A stretch of 64,000 nt of DNA from Pseudomonadota bacterium. Lineage in GTDB: Bacteria; Pseudomonadota; Gammaproteobacteria; Burkholderiales; Rhodocyclaceae. This document shows positions 17,613 through 28,896 of the stretch, one piece after another (position 1 is the stretch's first letter; every line of letters starts with the position of its first letter). The DNA is taken from NCBI GenBank assembly GCA_029776255.1, contig JAKOTN010000033.1:1-64000 (forward strand). The letters run 5' to 3'. The notes under the pieces are model-generated. The model was not told the DNA's origin. It saw only the letters and a list, made by a program, of their open reading frames with translations, and searched no databases. A program made the translations under genes and the position numbers.

Positions 17613-20168
17613 TTGGCCGTATCGATCCCACTGCTGGCCCGGAAACTCGCCGGCATTCTTGGCAAGGATGCCGAACGCCGTCTCGATCAATCGCTGACGT
17701 CGCTTGCCGAACGCGAACCCGAGTTGTCCACCACGGTCACCGGCATTCTCGTGGGAGCCGAACAACTGCTTTCCCATTACGCGCGCCTGCAGGGACTGCA
17801 AACCGAATTGTCCGGCGACGCGTTTTCCGATTGGAATCTACTCAACGGCCGTATCGAGTCCGGTCGAGGCTGGAAAGCCCTTCTCGGCTACACCCGTGAA
17901 GAACTCGGCGACACGCTCGCCACGTGGCGCGGCCTGGTGCATCCCGACGATCTGAAGTCGCTTGACGCGGCGATCGGCGCGCACGCCCAAGGCAGCACAC
18001 CACTGTTTCAAGCCACCTGCCGCCTTCGCGACAAGGCGGGAAAATGGCGTTGGCTGTTGCTGAAAGGCAGGATTTCCAACCGAGACCCTGGCGGTCAGCC
18101 CTGGCACGTCATCGTGCTGCAGCGAAACATCTCCGAATTCAAGCAAACCGAGGAAATGGCGTTGATGGCCAAGGAATCGGCGGAAGCGGCGAACCGGGCA
18201 CGCGGGAATTTCCTGGCGAACATGAGTCACGAGATACGAACGCCGATGAATGGCATCATCGGCATGACCGAACTCGCGCTGGACACCCAACTCGATGCCG
18301 AACAGAAACACTACTTGAAAACGGTCAAGTCGTCAGCCGAGTCCTTGCTGGCCATCGTTAACGACATTCTCGATTTTTCAAAGATCGAAGCCGGAAAACT
18401 TCACTTCGAAGAGGTTCCGTTCAATCTGTCCCACCTGGTCTTCGAAGCAACCCGCACGCAATCCGTCACGGCTCACAACAAAGGATTGGAAGTACTGGTT
18501 TCGATCGCGCCGGACGTTCCAAACCGTGTGCTCGGAGACCCGACGCGGCTGCGACAAGTCATCGGCAATTTGCTCGGGAACGCCATCAAATTCACCGCGC
18601 ATGGCGAAATAACTGTCAGCGTTTCGGCAGAAAAAAGCAACGCCACAACCGCCATCGTCCGTTTCGCCATTCGTGACACCGGCATAGGCATCCCCGCCGA
18701 GCGACAAAACATCATCTTCGAAGCGTTTTCACAGGCGGACGATTCGACAACCCGCCGCTTTGGCGGCACGGGTTTGGGGCTTACCATCTGCACGCACCTC
18801 GTGCAGATGATGGGCGGTCGCTTGTGGCTGGAAAGCGTCGAAGGCCAAGGGTCCTGTTTCTATTTCACTAGTCGTTTCGGGTTCGAGGCAAGTGCGGCGG
18901 AAGGAAAACCGCCCACGCAATATCGGGGACAACGCGCCCTGCTTCTCGCAGCGCATCCATCGCTCGCCGCTCAGATCGCCGCCTTGTTGACCACGCTTGG
19001 GATAGAACCATCGATCGTCAAGGACACACCAAAAGCCTTACAAACAATCGAAAAATCGCGATCTGTCGGGTTTCCGTTTGATTATGTCTTCATCGACGCC
19101 TTGATTCCCGCGCCAGGCGGAATACAGATGGCGGAATCCTGGCGCCGTGGTGCTTGCCCGGAAAAATTGATCGTTCTCTTGACAACGGAACAGCAACGCG
19201 AAGACATGGTGCGGCTACGCGATATCGAAAATGGCACACACCTCGTCAAGCCGATCTCCCCGGACGATCTGCTGGAAGCCCTCAAGCTGCTCTCCGCTCC
19301 GGCAACGACACATGATGACGCACTGCTGGCACCCATAGACATCCTCTGCGAGCCGGAAAATACAGGCAGCCAGATCAAGGTCTTGTTGGTTGAAGACAAC
19401 CCTGTAAACCAGGAACTGGCAAAACGTCTCCTGGACAAACGCGGCTACCACGTCACACTGGCCAACAACGGCGCCGAAGCCATCGAACGCTTCGAGGAGA
19501 AGGAGTTCGACCTTATTCTGATGGACATGCAAATGCCGGTAATGGGCGGCATCGAGGCAACCGAAGCGATCCGGGCGCGAGAAATGCGACGCAGCTGGGT
19601 GGTTTCGCGTCAATTCAATGCCACGGTAATCATCGCCATGACCGCCAACGCCATGGCGAGTGATCGTGACCGCTGTTTACAAGCCGGAATGAACGATTAC
19701 ATCGCCAAACCGATCAATCCACGCGATCTTTATGCAACCATTGATCGCTGCCTGGACAGGCAAGTTGATAACAATTCCCAGCCGACGGTGTCCGATGTCA
19801 CGGTGGCGATCACCTCGCTTGATTTGGCGGCCGCCGCTCGCGACCTGGGTGATCAAGACTTACTGCTCGCAATGGCAGGCGTGCTCCTCAGGGAATGGGA
19901 CGGCCATCTGGAGCAGATCAAAGCGGCGATCGACGCGCACGACGGAGCGAAACTGTCGATCACCGCACATACGGTGAAAAGCCTGCTGGCGATGTTTCGT
20001 GCCGAAAAAGCCAGGCGAATGGCCCTTGAACTGGAACAGGCCATCAAACCCGGTCTCGGACAAGCCGACTGGCCGTGCTACAAAGAACTGGCTACTGCTT
20101 TGATCAAGGAAATGGCACGAATCAAACCGGAAATCGAGCGCTTTTGGCGCGAAAAGCAGCTTCGGTAA
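17613..20168 (+). CDS. Hybrid sensor histidine kinase with two receivers and HPt domain
   Basis: The 851-residue cytoplasmic protein has these parts in order: PAS domain (about 66-180), HisKA with His206 (NMSHEIRTPMN), HATPase with the N-box around Asn323 and GGTGLGL, a first receiver-like domain (about 440-560), a second receiver (about 588-712) and a C-terminal HPt (about 735-850). The second receiver is canonical (EDN, Asp638, Lys699). The first keeps Asp495 and Lys546 but its acidic pocket reads AAHPS, so it is probably degenerate. His786 is the likely HPt site. There is no membrane segment, and the only plausible start is TTG at 17613. Output partner unknown. Confidence 0.92.
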   Translation: MAVSIPLLARKLAGILGKDAERRLDQSLTSLAEREPELSTTVTGILVGAEQLLSHYARLQGLQTELSGDAFSDWNLLNGRIESGRGWKALLGYTREELGDTLATWRGLVHPDDLKSLDAAIGAHAQGSTPLFQATCRLRDKAGKWRWLLLKGRISNRDPGGQPWHVIVLQRNISEFKQTEEMALMAKESAEAANRARGNFLANMSHEIRTPMNGIIGMTELALDTQLDAEQKHYLKTVKSSAESLLAIVNDILDFSKIEAGKLHFEEVPFNLSHLVFEATRTQSVTAHNKGLEVLVSIAPDVPNRVLGDPTRLRQVIGNLLGNAIKFTAHGEITVSVSAEKSNATTAIVRFAIRDTGIGIPAERQNIIFEAFSQADDSTTRRFGGTGLGLTICTHLVQMMGGRLWLESVEGQGSCFYFTSRFGFEASAAEGKPPTQYRGQRALLLAAHPSLAAQIAALLTTLGIEPSIVKDTPKALQTIEKSRSVGFPFDYVFIDALIPAPGGIQMAESWRRGACPEKLIVLLTTEQQREDMVRLRDIENGTHLVKPISPDDLLEALKLLSAPATTHDDALLAPIDILCEPENTGSQIKVLLVEDNPVNQELAKRLLDKRGYHVTLANNGAEAIERFEEKEFDLILMDMQMPVMGGIEATEAIRAREMRRSWVVSRQFNATVIIAMTANAMASDRDRCLQAGMNDYIAKPINPRDLYATIDRCLDRQVDNNSQPTVSDVTVAITSLDLAAAARDLGDQDLLLAMAGVLLREWDGHLEQIKAAIDAHDGAKLSITAHTVKSLLAMFRAEKARRMALELEQAIKPGLGQADWPCYKELATALIKEMARIKPEIERFWREKQLR

Positions 20169-20234
20169 CGGCTCGCTACGCGGACTTGTCGCCACCGCAC
20201 CCGCGCGAGAAAGCTCGCGAGATGCGGGAAGTGG

Positions 20235-20263
20235 TTAAAAAAGAGGCCCCTGTCCGGTATAAT
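20235..20263 (+). promoter_or_regulatory. Candidate sigma-70 promoter for carAB
   Basis: A perfect TATAAT (20258-20263) lies 17 bases after TTAAAA (20235-20240), a four-of-six match to the -35 consensus. Transcription would start near 20270, leaving about 100 bases of leader before carA. Confidence 0.6.
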
Positions 20264-20285
20264 CCGCAGGCTTGCAACGATACGA

Positions 20286-20315
20286 GCGGGAGGGCTGCAC
20301 GCCCATCCCGCTTTT
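20286..20315 (+). promoter_or_regulatory. Terminator-like hairpin in the carA leader (possible attenuator)
   Basis: A 10-bp GC-rich stem with one bulged A (bases 20286-20295 with 20301-20311, loop TGCAC) is followed by CTTTTG. It lies between the candidate promoter and carA, so it resembles an intrinsic terminator placed in the leader. It could instead end transcription from the upstream kinase gene; the TATAAT lies before it, which makes attenuation possible. Confidence 0.6.
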
Positions 20316-20373
20316 GCATATCTGAAGCTCGGACAGCTCACGCAGTCAAATGCGACACCTACAGGAGTCTTTT

Positions 20374-21531
20374 GTGTCCTTGTTACCCACTCTTCCGCCC
20401 GCGATACTCGCATTGGCTGACGGCACGATTTTCCGCGGCCACGCAATCGGCGCCGAAGGCCATACCAACGGCGAGGTTGTGTTCAATACGGCGATGACCG
20501 GCTACCAGGAGATCCTGACCGATCCCTCGTATTGCCGACAGATCGTCACCCTTACGTACCCACACATCGGCAATGTGGGCTGCAATGCGGAAGACTTCGA
20601 ATCGCGCGGCAACCATGCCGCTGGCCTGGTCATACGCGACCTCCCGGTGCGCGCCGAAAACTGGCGGTTGCAAGAAACCCTGCCCGCCTATCTTCAGCAA
20701 CACGGGATTGTGGCCATCGCCGGCATTGACACGCGCAAGCTAACCCGCATTCTGCGTGAAAAAGGCGCTCAAGCCGGTTGCATCATGGCACGAAATGTCG
20801 ATGAACAAGCCGCCGTGAACGAAGCGCGCGCCTTCCCGGGTCTTGCCGGCATGGATCTCGCCAAGGTGGTGAGCGCCTCCGCTCCCTACGCATGGGATGG
20901 CGGGGCATGGGAACTCGACGGATATCAGGCGCCGGCGGCGGCGAAATTTCATGTCGTGGCCTGCGATTTCGGCGTCAAGCACAATATTCTGCGCCTGCTG
21001 GCCGCGCGCGGCTGCCGTGTGACCGTCGTGCCCGCCCAGACCGCCGCCGCGGACATTCTCGCCCTCCAGCCGGATGGCGTGTTTCTGTCGAATGGCCCTG
21101 GCGACCCGGAACCTTGCGATTACGCCATATCGGCGATCCGCGACATTCTTGTCACCGGCGTGCCAATCTTCGGCATCTGTTTGGGACACCAGTTACTGGC
21201 TCTGGCCTCTGGCGCCAAAACATTGAAAATGAAATTCGGCCACCACGGCGCCAACCATCCGGTCAAGGATCTGCAGACCGGGCAAGTGCTCATCACCAGC
21301 CAGAACCACGGCTTCGCGGTGGATGACGGCACCTTGCCGACCAACCTCCAACCCACGCATGTGTCGCTATTCGACGGTTCATTACAGGGAATCGCCCGCA
21401 CCGACGTGCCCGCATTCTCCTTCCAAGGCCACCCAGAAGCCAGTCCGGGACCGCACGACATCGGCTATCTATTTGATCGTTTCATAAAAATGATGCTAGA
21501 CAAAAAGGCGCCACATGCCCAAACGAACTGA
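20374..21531 (+). CDS. carA: Carbamoyl-phosphate synthase small subunit
   Basis: The 385-residue protein is the glutaminase subunit that supplies ammonia to CarB for carbamoyl phosphate, used in pyrimidine and arginine synthesis. The catalytic Cys269 in GICLGHQ matches the E. coli position when translation starts at GTG 20374, which has AGGAG at 20363-20367. An upstream in-frame ATG at 20350 is less likely. The CarA-specific N-terminal domain is intact. It overlaps the start of carB by 17 bases. Confidence 0.97.
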   Translation: MSLLPTLPPAILALADGTIFRGHAIGAEGHTNGEVVFNTAMTGYQEILTDPSYCRQIVTLTYPHIGNVGCNAEDFESRGNHAAGLVIRDLPVRAENWRLQETLPAYLQQHGIVAIAGIDTRKLTRILREKGAQAGCIMARNVDEQAAVNEARAFPGLAGMDLAKVVSASAPYAWDGGAWELDGYQAPAAAKFHVVACDFGVKHNILRLLAARGCRVTVVPAQTAAADILALQPDGVFLSNGPGDPEPCDYAISAIRDILVTGVPIFGICLGHQLLALASGAKTLKMKFGHHGANHPVKDLQTGQVLITSQNHGFAVDDGTLPTNLQPTHVSLFDGSLQGIARTDVPAFSFQGHPEASPGPHDIGYLFDRFIKMMLDKKAPHAQTN

Positions 21532-24500
21532 CATCAATCGCATTCTGATCATCGGCGCGGGCCCGATCGTCATCGGTCAAGCCTGCGAATTCGACTATTC
21601 CGGCGCGCAAGCCTGCAAAGCGCTGCGCGAAGAGGGGTATCGCGTCATTCTGGTCAACTCCAACCCGGCGACGATCATGACCGACCCGGAAATGGCCGAC
21701 GTGACCTATATCGAGCCGATCACCTGGCGAGTCCTCGAAAAAATCATCGAAAAGGAACGACCGGACGCGTTGCTGCCGACCATGGGTGGACAAACGGCGC
21801 TGAACTGCGCCCTCGATCTGGCTCGCCACGGCGTGTTGGAGCGTTACGGCGTCGAAATGATCGGCGCCACCAAACAGGCGATCGACAAGGCCGAGGATAG
21901 AGAGCAGTTCAAGGCGGCGATGACCCGCATCGGACTGGGTTCGGCGCGCTCGGCCGTTGCCCATTCGATGGAAGAAGCCATGCAGGTGCAGGCGATGATC
22001 GGCTATCCGGCGATCATCCGTCCGTCGTTCACCATGGGCGGCTCCGGCGGCGGCATTGCCTACAATCAGGAAGAGTTCGTCGAAATCTGCGTCCGCGGCC
22101 TGGAAGCCAGCCCAACCAGCGAATTGTTGATCGAGGAATCGCTGATTGGCTGGAAAGAGTTCGAGATGGAGGTCGTCCGCGACAAAAGCGACAACTGCAT
22201 CATCATCTGCTCGATCGAAAATCTGGATCCGATGGGCGTGCATACCGGCGACTCGATCACCGTCGCGCCGGCCCAGACCTTGACCGACAAGGAATACCAG
22301 ATCATGCGCGATGCGTCGATCGCGGTCCTGCGCGAAATCGGTGTCGATACCGGCGGCTCGAACGTCCAGTTCGCCATCTGCCCGACCGATGGGCGGATGA
22401 TCGTCATCGAAATGAATCCGCGCGTTTCGCGCTCGTCGGCGCTGGCCTCGAAGGCAACGGGTTTTCCGATCGCCAAGGTGGCGGCGAAACTGGCTATCGG
22501 TTACACACTCGATGAGCTCGCCAACGACATCACCGGCGGCAGAACGCCGGCCTCGTTCGAGCCGTCGATCGATTACGTCGTCACGAAAGTCCCGCGTTTT
22601 GCTTTCGAAAAATTCCCCGAAGCCGACTCGCGGCTGACCACTCAGATGAAGTCCGTGGGTGAAGTGATGGCCATCGGACGTACTTTCCAGGAATCGTTGC
22701 AAAAGGCCCTGCGCGGCCTGGAAATCGGCGTCGATGGTTTCGACGAACGAAGCGTCGACCGCGAGGAAATCGAAATCGCCCTTAGCGAAGCCCGTCCTGA
22801 ACGCCTCTGGTACATCGCCGACGCGTTCCGTATCGGCATGACGCTTGAAGTGATTCGACGTTTGACGCTGATCGATCCATGGTTTTTGGCGCAAATCGAG
22901 GATCTTTACCAAAAAGCGGAAACGATCCGCGACCGTTCGCTGGAATCGGTGTCTCGCGACGAGCTTTGGCATCTCAAGCGCGCCGGGTTTTCCGACAAAC
23001 GCCTGGCGACGCTGCTGCGAACCACACAAACCGCCGTGCGACAACGGCGCCACACCTTGCATGTTCGGCCGGTTTATAAACGCGTTGACACCTGCGCTGC
23101 GGAGTTTGCCACCGACACCGCCTACATGTACTCGACCTACGAAGAGGAATGCGAGGCCAATCCAAGCAACCGTCGGAAAATCATGGTCCTCGGCGGCGGC
23201 CCAAACCGGATCGGCCAGGGCATCGAATTCGATTATTGCTGCGTGCACGCCGCCCTGGCAATGCGAGAAGACGGTTTCGAAACGATCATGGTCAACTGCA
23301 ACCCTGAAACGGTGTCTACCGACTACGACACCTCCGATCGCTTGTACTTCGAGCCGCTGACGCTGGAAGATGTCCTGGAAATCGTCGCGGTCGAAAAACC
23401 TTTCGGTGTGATCGTCCAGTACGGTGGCCAGACACCGCTCAAACTGGCGCGCGACCTAGAGGCGAATGGCGTGCCGATCATCGGCACCAGCCCGGACATG
23501 ATCGACGCCGCCGAAGACCGCGAGCGTTTCCAAAAACTGCTGCACGATCTTGGCCTCAAACAACCGCCAAATCGCACGGCCCGCACCGAAGCCGAAGCCT
23601 TGCGACTGGCGGCGGAAATCGGCTACCCCCTGGTCGTCCGGCCATCGTATGTTCTGGGTGGCCGGGCGATGGAAATCGTCCATGACGCCCGTGACCTCGA
23701 ACGCTACATGCGTGAGGCCGTCAAGGTCTCCAACGATTCACCGGTACTGCTCGACCGCTTCCTGAACGACGCTTCCGAGGTGGATGTCGATGCGCTCAGC
23801 GACGGTGAGGATGTCCTGATCGGCGGGGTGATGGAACATATCGAACAGGCTGGCGTGCACTCGGGCGATTCCGCATGTTCGTTGCCCCCCTATTCGCTGC
23901 CCGTTGAATTGCAGGATGAAATGCGTCGGCAAACGCGTTTGATGGCCAAGGGTCTGAACGTGCGCGGTTTGATGAACGTGCAATTCGCCATTCAGAACGG
24001 CGTGGTCTTCGTTCTCGAAGTCAACCCGCGCGCCTCGCGAACGGTGCCTTTCGTCTCGAAAGCAACCGGCTTGCCGCTGGCCAAGATCGCCGCCCGCTGC
24101 ATGGTCGGCAACTCCCTGGCCAAACAGGGTTTGACCAAGGAAGTGATTCCGAATTATTTCTCCGTCAAGGAAGCCGTTTTTCCATTCGCCAAATTCCGTG
24201 GCGTGGATACCATTCTCGGTCCGGAAATGAAGTCCACCGGCGAAGTGATGGGCGTTGGCAAAACCTTTTCCGAAGCTTTCGTCAAAAGCCAAATGGCCGC
24301 CAGCGTGCGCTTGCCGAGTACCGGGCAGGTATTCATCAGCGTCAAGGAATCGGATAAACCGAAGGCGGTTGCGGTCGCCCGTGATTTGCAGGCGGCCGGC
24401 TTCACTCTGCTGGCCACCCGTGGCACGGCAAACGCCATCGCCGCCGCCGGCATCCCCGTCACACCGGTCAACAAAGTCACCGAGGGTCGCCCACACGTGG

Positions 24501-24721
24501 TCGATATGATCAAGAACAACGAAGTAGTGCTGATCATCAACACCGTTGACGAAAAACGCAAGGCAATCAGTGACTCACGGTCGATTCGCACCTCGGGACT
24601 GGCCGCGCGCGTGACCATCTACACCACGATTTGGGGAGCGGAGGCCGCGGCGACAGGCATTAAAAACCGCGGCGAGCTGGTCGTTTATCCGATTCAGACA
24701 TTACATAACCAACTGAATTAG
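21515..24721 (+). CDS. carB: Carbamoyl-phosphate synthase large subunit
   Basis: The 1068-residue protein is the full-length synthetase subunit with two homologous ATP-grasp halves. [19 protein letters not shown] opens the first half and [19 protein letters not shown] the second; a C-terminal allosteric MGS-like domain follows from about residue 935. It binds CarA and channels ammonia to carbamoyl phosphate. Its start lies inside the end of carA, so the two are translationally coupled. greA follows 67 bases downstream. Confidence 0.98.
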   Translation: MPKRTDINRILIIGAGPIVIGQACEFDYSGAQACKALREEGYRVILVNSNPATIMTDPEMADVTYIEPITWRVLEKIIEKERPDALLPTMGGQTALNCALDLARHGVLERYGVEMIGATKQAIDKAEDREQFKAAMTRIGLGSARSAVAHSMEEAMQVQAMIGYPAIIRPSFTMGGSGGGIAYNQEEFVEICVRGLEASPTSELLIEESLIGWKEFEMEVVRDKSDNCIIICSIENLDPMGVHTGDSITVAPAQTLTDKEYQIMRDASIAVLREIGVDTGGSNVQFAICPTDGRMIVIEMNPRVSRSSALASKATGFPIAKVAAKLAIGYTLDELANDITGGRTPASFEPSIDYVVTKVPRFAFEKFPEADSRLTTQMKSVGEVMAIGRTFQESLQKALRGLEIGVDGFDERSVDREEIEIALSEARPERLWYIADAFRIGMTLEVIRRLTLIDPWFLAQIEDLYQKAETIRDRSLESVSRDELWHLKRAGFSDKRLATLLRTTQTAVRQRRHTLHVRPVYKRVDTCAAEFATDTAYMYSTYEEECEANPSNRRKIMVLGGGPNRIGQGIEFDYCCVHAALAMREDGFETIMVNCNPETVSTDYDTSDRLYFEPLTLEDVLEIVAVEKPFGVIVQYGGQTPLKLARDLEANGVPIIGTSPDMIDAAEDRERFQKLLHDLGLKQPPNRTARTEAEALRLAAEIGYPLVVRPSYVLGGRAMEIVHDARDLERYMREAVKVSNDSPVLLDRFLNDASEVDVDALSDGEDVLIGGVMEHIEQAGVHSGDSACSLPPYSLPVELQDEMRRQTRLMAKGLNVRGLMNVQFAIQNGVVFVLEVNPRASRTVPFVSKATGLPLAKIAARCMVGNSLAKQGLTKEVIPNYFSVKEAVFPFAKFRGVDTILGPEMKSTGEVMGVGKTFSEAFVKSQMAASVRLPSTGQVFISVKESDKPKAVAVARDLQAAGFTLLATRGTANAIAAAGIPVTPVNKVTEGRPHVVDMIKNNEVVLIINTVDEKRKAISDSRSIRTSGLAARVTIYTTIWGAEAAATGIKNRGELVVYPIQTLHNQLN

Positions 24722-24788
24722 TCATCCCACACGACCGTCGATATCGCCTTAGGCCAGAATCGACGGCTTTTCGTCCGCGACGAAGGCT

Positions 24789-25265
24789 ATGAACAAAATA
24801 CCCGTAACCCTCAACGGCGCCGAGAAACTGCGTGCCGAACTGCACCATCTGAAAACCGTCGAACGTCCCCGAGCCATCTCGGCAATAGCCGAAGCGCGCT
24901 CGCATGGCGATCTCTCGGAAAACGCCGAGTACGACGCCGCCAAGGAAAGGCAAGGCTTCATCGAAGGGCGCATCAAGGAAGTCGAAAACAAGCTTTCCAA
25001 CGCACAGATCATCGATCCAAAATTACTCGACGCAGACGGACGATGTGTTTTTGGCGCTACGCTCGATCTTGAAGATCAGGAATCCGGTAATCGTGTGCGC
25101 TACCAGATTGTCGGCGAGGATGAAGCCGACATCAAATCCGGCAAAATTTCGATCAACTCGCCAATTGCCCGCGCCCTGATCGGCAAATTCGCCGGCGACA
25201 TCGCGAAGGTTCAGGCACCTGGCGGCTTGCGCGAATACGAAATAATCGACGTGCGTTACGAATAA
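24789..25265 (+). CDS. greA: Transcription elongation factor GreA
   Basis: The 158-residue protein has the N-terminal coiled-coil ([18 protein letters not shown]) with the tip acidic residues in [20 protein letters not shown], and the C-terminal FKBP-like domain. It rescues backtracked RNA polymerase by stimulating transcript cleavage. carAB-greA order is conserved in betaproteobacteria. Confidence 0.97.
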   Translation: MNKIPVTLNGAEKLRAELHHLKTVERPRAISAIAEARSHGDLSENAEYDAAKERQGFIEGRIKEVENKLSNAQIIDPKLLDADGRCVFGATLDLEDQESGNRVRYQIVGEDEADIKSGKISINSPIARALIGKFAGDIAKVQAPGGLREYEIIDVRYE

Positions 25266-25283
25266 GCCGAGTTCCTCGCCGGC

Positions 25284-25751
25284 ATGCAGCGCCTCGCCAA
25301 CGCCTTGTACGATGTGACCCTGACTCTATGGGTGGGAGGTCTGTGGGCGATCGGCTATCTCGTCGCGCCCACTCTTTTCACGACGCTGGGCAACGACCGA
25401 CAACTGGCCGGTGCGCTCGCTGGCACGCTTTTCGAGTTGATTGGCTGGATCGGTCTTGGTTGCGCCACCTATTTGCTGCTGTTCCTGCTTGTCCGCTTGG
25501 GAAACGCCGCCTTGCGACGCTTGAATTTCTGGCTGTTGTTGCTGATGATGCTGCTCACCGCCGTCGGCTTGTTCGGCATTCAACCGCTCCTCGCCCAACT
25601 GAAGGCCGATGCGCTACCACGTGAAGTCATGGAAAGCATGTTGCGCAACCGTTTCATCGCTTGGCACGGCGTGTCGAGCGTTCTGTACCTCATTCAAAGT
25701 CTGATCGGTCTATTCCTGGTCACCAGCATATCGCGAGGCGGACGATACTAG
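25284..25751 (+). CDS. DUF4149 membrane protein
   Basis: The 155-residue product has four hydrophobic segments and the family-type start ANALYDVTLTLWVGGLWAIGYLVAP. DUF4149 proteins are small inner-membrane proteins of unknown function often found between greA and yhbY in betaproteobacteria, as here. It starts 18 bases after greA and is probably in the same transcript. Confidence 0.88.
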   Translation: MQRLANALYDVTLTLWVGGLWAIGYLVAPTLFTTLGNDRQLAGALAGTLFELIGWIGLGCATYLLLFLLVRLGNAALRRLNFWLLLLMMLLTAVGLFGIQPLLAQLKADALPREVMESMLRNRFIAWHGVSSVLYLIQSLIGLFLVTSISRGGRY

Positions 25752-25800
25752 GATTCGACACGAAATGGCGAGCAATCGCTGGCCCGCGCCAAAGGCTGAC

Positions 25801-26160
25801 TCAGCGCCTGGAATCGCCTTGGAAACTCCGTTTGCTGCGCAGCGGTTTGGAACGCCGCGGATGCGGACGCGGCGCTTTTTCTTGCGCCTCGACGGACGGA
25901 CGCCAGATCACCAGCAATTTCCCGATGTGTTGGACTGGCGCGGCCCCCAACTGCTCGCACAGCGCATGGAGAAACTGTTCGCGCATTTCTCGGTCATCGT
26001 TGTAGACGCGAATCTTGATCAGTTGGTGGCTGACGAGACTGGTATTGACTTCCTTGACCACGGATTCGGACAAACCATTCTGGCTGATCGACACCACGGG
26101 ATGCAGTGAATGGGCACGCGCGCGCAAGACACGGCGCTCGTCGGAACTGAGAGTAAGCAT
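25801..26160 (-). CDS. yhbY: YhbY-type ribosome assembly RNA-binding protein
   Basis: The 119-residue protein has a CRM (CRS1-YhbY) domain over residues 1-95 with the conserved VSISQNGLSESVVKEV and a GxxG-like loop. A basic tail of about 25 residues follows. YhbY associates with pre-50S subunits. It is divergent from rlmE. Confidence 0.93.
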   Translation of the reverse strand: MLTLSSDERRVLRARAHSLHPVVSISQNGLSESVVKEVNTSLVSHQLIKIRVYNDDREMREQFLHALCEQLGAAPVQHIGKLLVIWRPSVEAQEKAPRPHPRRSKPLRSKRSFQGDSRR

Positions 26161-26203
26161 GCTGAACCTTTCCTTGAACAGCGCATTCTAGCGAGTTTTT
26201 ACG

Positions 26204-26824
26204 ATGAATCGAACCCGATCAAGCAATGCGTGGCTGCGCGAGCACGTCAACGACACTTACGTCCAACGCGCCAAGGCCGAAGGCTACCGGTCGCGTGCGT
26301 CGTACAAATTGATGGGCATCGACGACAAGGACCACTTGATCCATACCGGAGATGTCGTCGTAGACCTCGGCGCCAGCCCGGGTGGCTGGTCGCAGGTGGT
26401 TGCCAAACGGCAACACGGCAAAGGACAGGTCATCGCCGTCGATCTACTGGAAATGGATCCGCTTGCCAGTGTCGACTTTTTGCAAGGCGACTTCCGGGAG
26501 CAAATCCTGCTCGATGAGCTGGAAAAACGGCTGGCTGGCAAAAAACTGGGACTTGTATTATCCGACATGTCGCCCAACATCTCGGGAATCGCCCTCTGCG
26601 ACCAAGCTCGCGTCATGCATTTGGCGGAATTGGCACTTGAATTCGCCTGCAACTGGCTGAAACCGGACGGCGCGTTTCTAGTCAAAGTATTTCAAGGTCA
26701 CGGTTTTGACGACTTCGTGCAACAGATGCGAACAAAGTTCCGAGCGGTCGCCTCACGCAAACCAGACGCCTCGCGTGACCGCAGTCCGGAAATCTATTTG
26801 TTGGGCAAAAACCCGCGCGCTTGA
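26204..26824 (+). CDS. rlmE: 23S rRNA (uridine-2'-O-)-methyltransferase
   Basis: The 206-residue protein is RlmE (RrmJ/FtsJ), which methylates U2552 of 23S rRNA late in 50S assembly. Visible are the SAM motif VVDLGASPGGWSQV, the LSDMSPNISG catalytic aspartate and FLVKVFQG lysine of the K-D-K-E tetrad. It sits directly upstream of ftsH, as in many proteobacteria. Confidence 0.97.
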   Translation: MNRTRSSNAWLREHVNDTYVQRAKAEGYRSRASYKLMGIDDKDHLIHTGDVVVDLGASPGGWSQVVAKRQHGKGQVIAVDLLEMDPLASVDFLQGDFREQILLDELEKRLAGKKLGLVLSDMSPNISGIALCDQARVMHLAELALEFACNWLKPDGAFLVKVFQGHGFDDFVQQMRTKFRAVASRKPDASRDRSPEIYLLGKNPRA

Positions 26825-26941
26825 TTTCATCGTCAAACTCATGTTTGATTCAGCAAGGGTGAATCAGTTTACAATTCCAGGTTGCCGGACGGGAGACGAG
26901 GAGTCAGTCCCCGGGGCCGGAACACTCAAAGAGGTGACGCA

Positions 26942-28828
26942 TTGAATAACATGTTCAAGAATCTGGCGGTTTGGCTGGTCATCGGACTTGTCTTGATGAC
27001 GGTATTTAATCAGTTCAACACTCGCCAGGTCGCCCAATCGTCAATGGAGTACTCGCAATTCATTGAGGAAGTGGGTAAAGGCACGATCGCCAAAGTGGTC
27101 ATCGAAGGGCGCGTGCTCAAGGCGACCACCACCGACGGCCGTAAGTTGACCAGCTACGCACCGCCCGATCTGTGGATGGTCTCCGACCTGTTGAAGCACG
27201 GCGTCAAGATCGAAGCCAAGCCCGAAGAAGAACAGTCGTTCCTGATGAATATCTTCGTGAGCTGGTTCCCGATGCTGCTGCTGATCGGGGTGTGGATTTT
27301 CTTCATGCGTCAAATGCAGGGCGGTGGCCGGGGCGGCGCGTTTTCTTTCGGCAAGAGCAAGGCCCGCCTGCTCGACGAATCGACCAACACCATCACCTTC
27401 GCCGATGTCGCCGGCTGCGACGAAGCCAAGGAAGAAGTCTCCGAACTGGTCGATTTTTTGCGCGACCCGTCAAAATTCCAGAAACTTGGCGGCCGGATTC
27501 CGAAAGGCGTTTTACTGGTTGGCAACCCCGGTACCGGCAAGACATTGCTGGCCAAGGCTATCGCCGGAGAGGCCAAGGTTCCGTTCTTCTCGATTTCCGG
27601 TTCCGATTTTGTCGAGATGTTCGTCGGCGTCGGCGCGGCCCGTGTGCGCGACATGTTCGAAAACGCCAAGAAACACGCGCCTTGCATCGTTTTCATCGAC
27701 GAACTCGATGCCGTCGGGCGGCAACGAGGCGCCGGTCTTGGCGGCGGCAACGACGAGCGCGAACAAACGCTCAATCAGATGCTGGTCGAAATGGACGGCT
27801 TTGAGGGCAGTGTCGGCGTCATCGTCATCGCCGCGACCAACCGCCCCGATGTTCTCGATCCTGCCCTGATGCGTCCGGGTCGCTTTGATCGCCAAGTCGT
27901 CGTACCGCTGCCCGATATTCGCGGTCGAGAACAAATTCTCGTCGTTCACATGCGCAAGGTGCCGTTGTCTCCCGACGTCAAGGCGGACATCATCGCCCGT
28001 GGGACACCAGGTTTTTCGGGTGCCGATCTGGCCAACCTGGTCAACGAGGCGGCCCTGTTCGCGGCCCGCGGCAACAAGCGCCTGGTCGACATGGATGACT
28101 TCGAAAAAGCCAAGGACAAAATCATGATGGGTGCCGAGCGCCGCAGCATGGTGATGAACGAAGATGAGAAACGGAATACGGCCTACCACGAATCGGGGCA
28201 CGCTGTCGTCGCGAAATTGATGCCAAAATCGGACCCGGTACACAAGGTGACAATCATCCCGCGCGGCCGCGCCCTGGGTGTGACCATGCAACTCCCGGAA
28301 GACGATCGCTATGCTTATGATCGCGTCTACTTAATGAGCCGCATCGCCGTTCTGTTCGGTGGCCGCGTCGCCGAAGAACTGTTCATGGACCAAATGACCA
28401 CCGGCGCATCGAACGATTTCGAAAGAGCGACGCAAATGGCGCGCGATATGGTAACCCGCTACGGGATGTCCGACGCCCTCGGGCCGATGGTCTATGGCGA
28501 AAACGACGGTGAGGTATTCCTCGGACGTTCGGTAACCACACACAAGAACCTGTCGGAAGCGACGATGGAAAAAGTCGATGCCGAAATCCGCCGCATCATC
28601 GACACCCAATACGCGCTGGCCCGCAAGATTCTCGAGGAAAATCGCGACAAGGTCGAATCCATGGCCCAAGCCTTGCTGGAGCTTGAAACCCTGGACAGCG
28701 ATCAGATCAACGATATCATGACTGGAAATCCTCCGCGTCCGTCCAAAGCCACGCAAAGCAAGCCGCCCGGCAAGCCCGACAATAACGCACCGGACGCCGC
28801 CCCAAGCGCGGCCGCGCCTGCCGCCTGA
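26942..28828 (+). CDS. ftsH: ATP-dependent zinc metalloprotease FtsH
   Basis: The 628-residue membrane protease has two N-terminal transmembrane helices around a periplasmic loop. An AAA domain follows with Walker A GNPGTGKT, Walker B IVFIDELD and the second region of homology, then an M41 protease domain with HESGH. It degrades membrane and regulatory proteins as a hexamer. TTG at 26942 is chosen: GAGGTG lies six bases before it and it yields the usual [11 protein letters not shown] start; ATG at 26951 is the alternative. Confidence 0.97.
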   Translation: MNNMFKNLAVWLVIGLVLMTVFNQFNTRQVAQSSMEYSQFIEEVGKGTIAKVVIEGRVLKATTTDGRKLTSYAPPDLWMVSDLLKHGVKIEAKPEEEQSFLMNIFVSWFPMLLLIGVWIFFMRQMQGGGRGGAFSFGKSKARLLDESTNTITFADVAGCDEAKEEVSELVDFLRDPSKFQKLGGRIPKGVLLVGNPGTGKTLLAKAIAGEAKVPFFSISGSDFVEMFVGVGAARVRDMFENAKKHAPCIVFIDELDAVGRQRGAGLGGGNDEREQTLNQMLVEMDGFEGSVGVIVIAATNRPDVLDPALMRPGRFDRQVVVPLPDIRGREQILVVHMRKVPLSPDVKADIIARGTPGFSGADLANLVNEAALFAARGNKRLVDMDDFEKAKDKIMMGAERRSMVMNEDEKRNTAYHESGHAVVAKLMPKSDPVHKVTIIPRGRALGVTMQLPEDDRYAYDRVYLMSRIAVLFGGRVAEELFMDQMTTGASNDFERATQMARDMVTRYGMSDALGPMVYGENDGEVFLGRSVTTHKNLSEATMEKVDAEIRRIIDTQYALARKILEENRDKVESMAQALLELETLDSDQINDIMTGNPPRPSKATQSKPPGKPDNNAPDAAPSAAAPAA

Positions 28829-28896
28829 CCTGCTCTGTTCCGCCGAAGGCCGGCGGAGCTTGGGACGAATGCCGTCGGATTTTTCGAAACGCTGAC

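Noticed and set aside
21482-23248. 588-codon open frame on the strand opposite carB
   Set aside because: It lies wholly within carB and carries only low-complexity, composition-driven sequence; high GC makes such antisense frames common.
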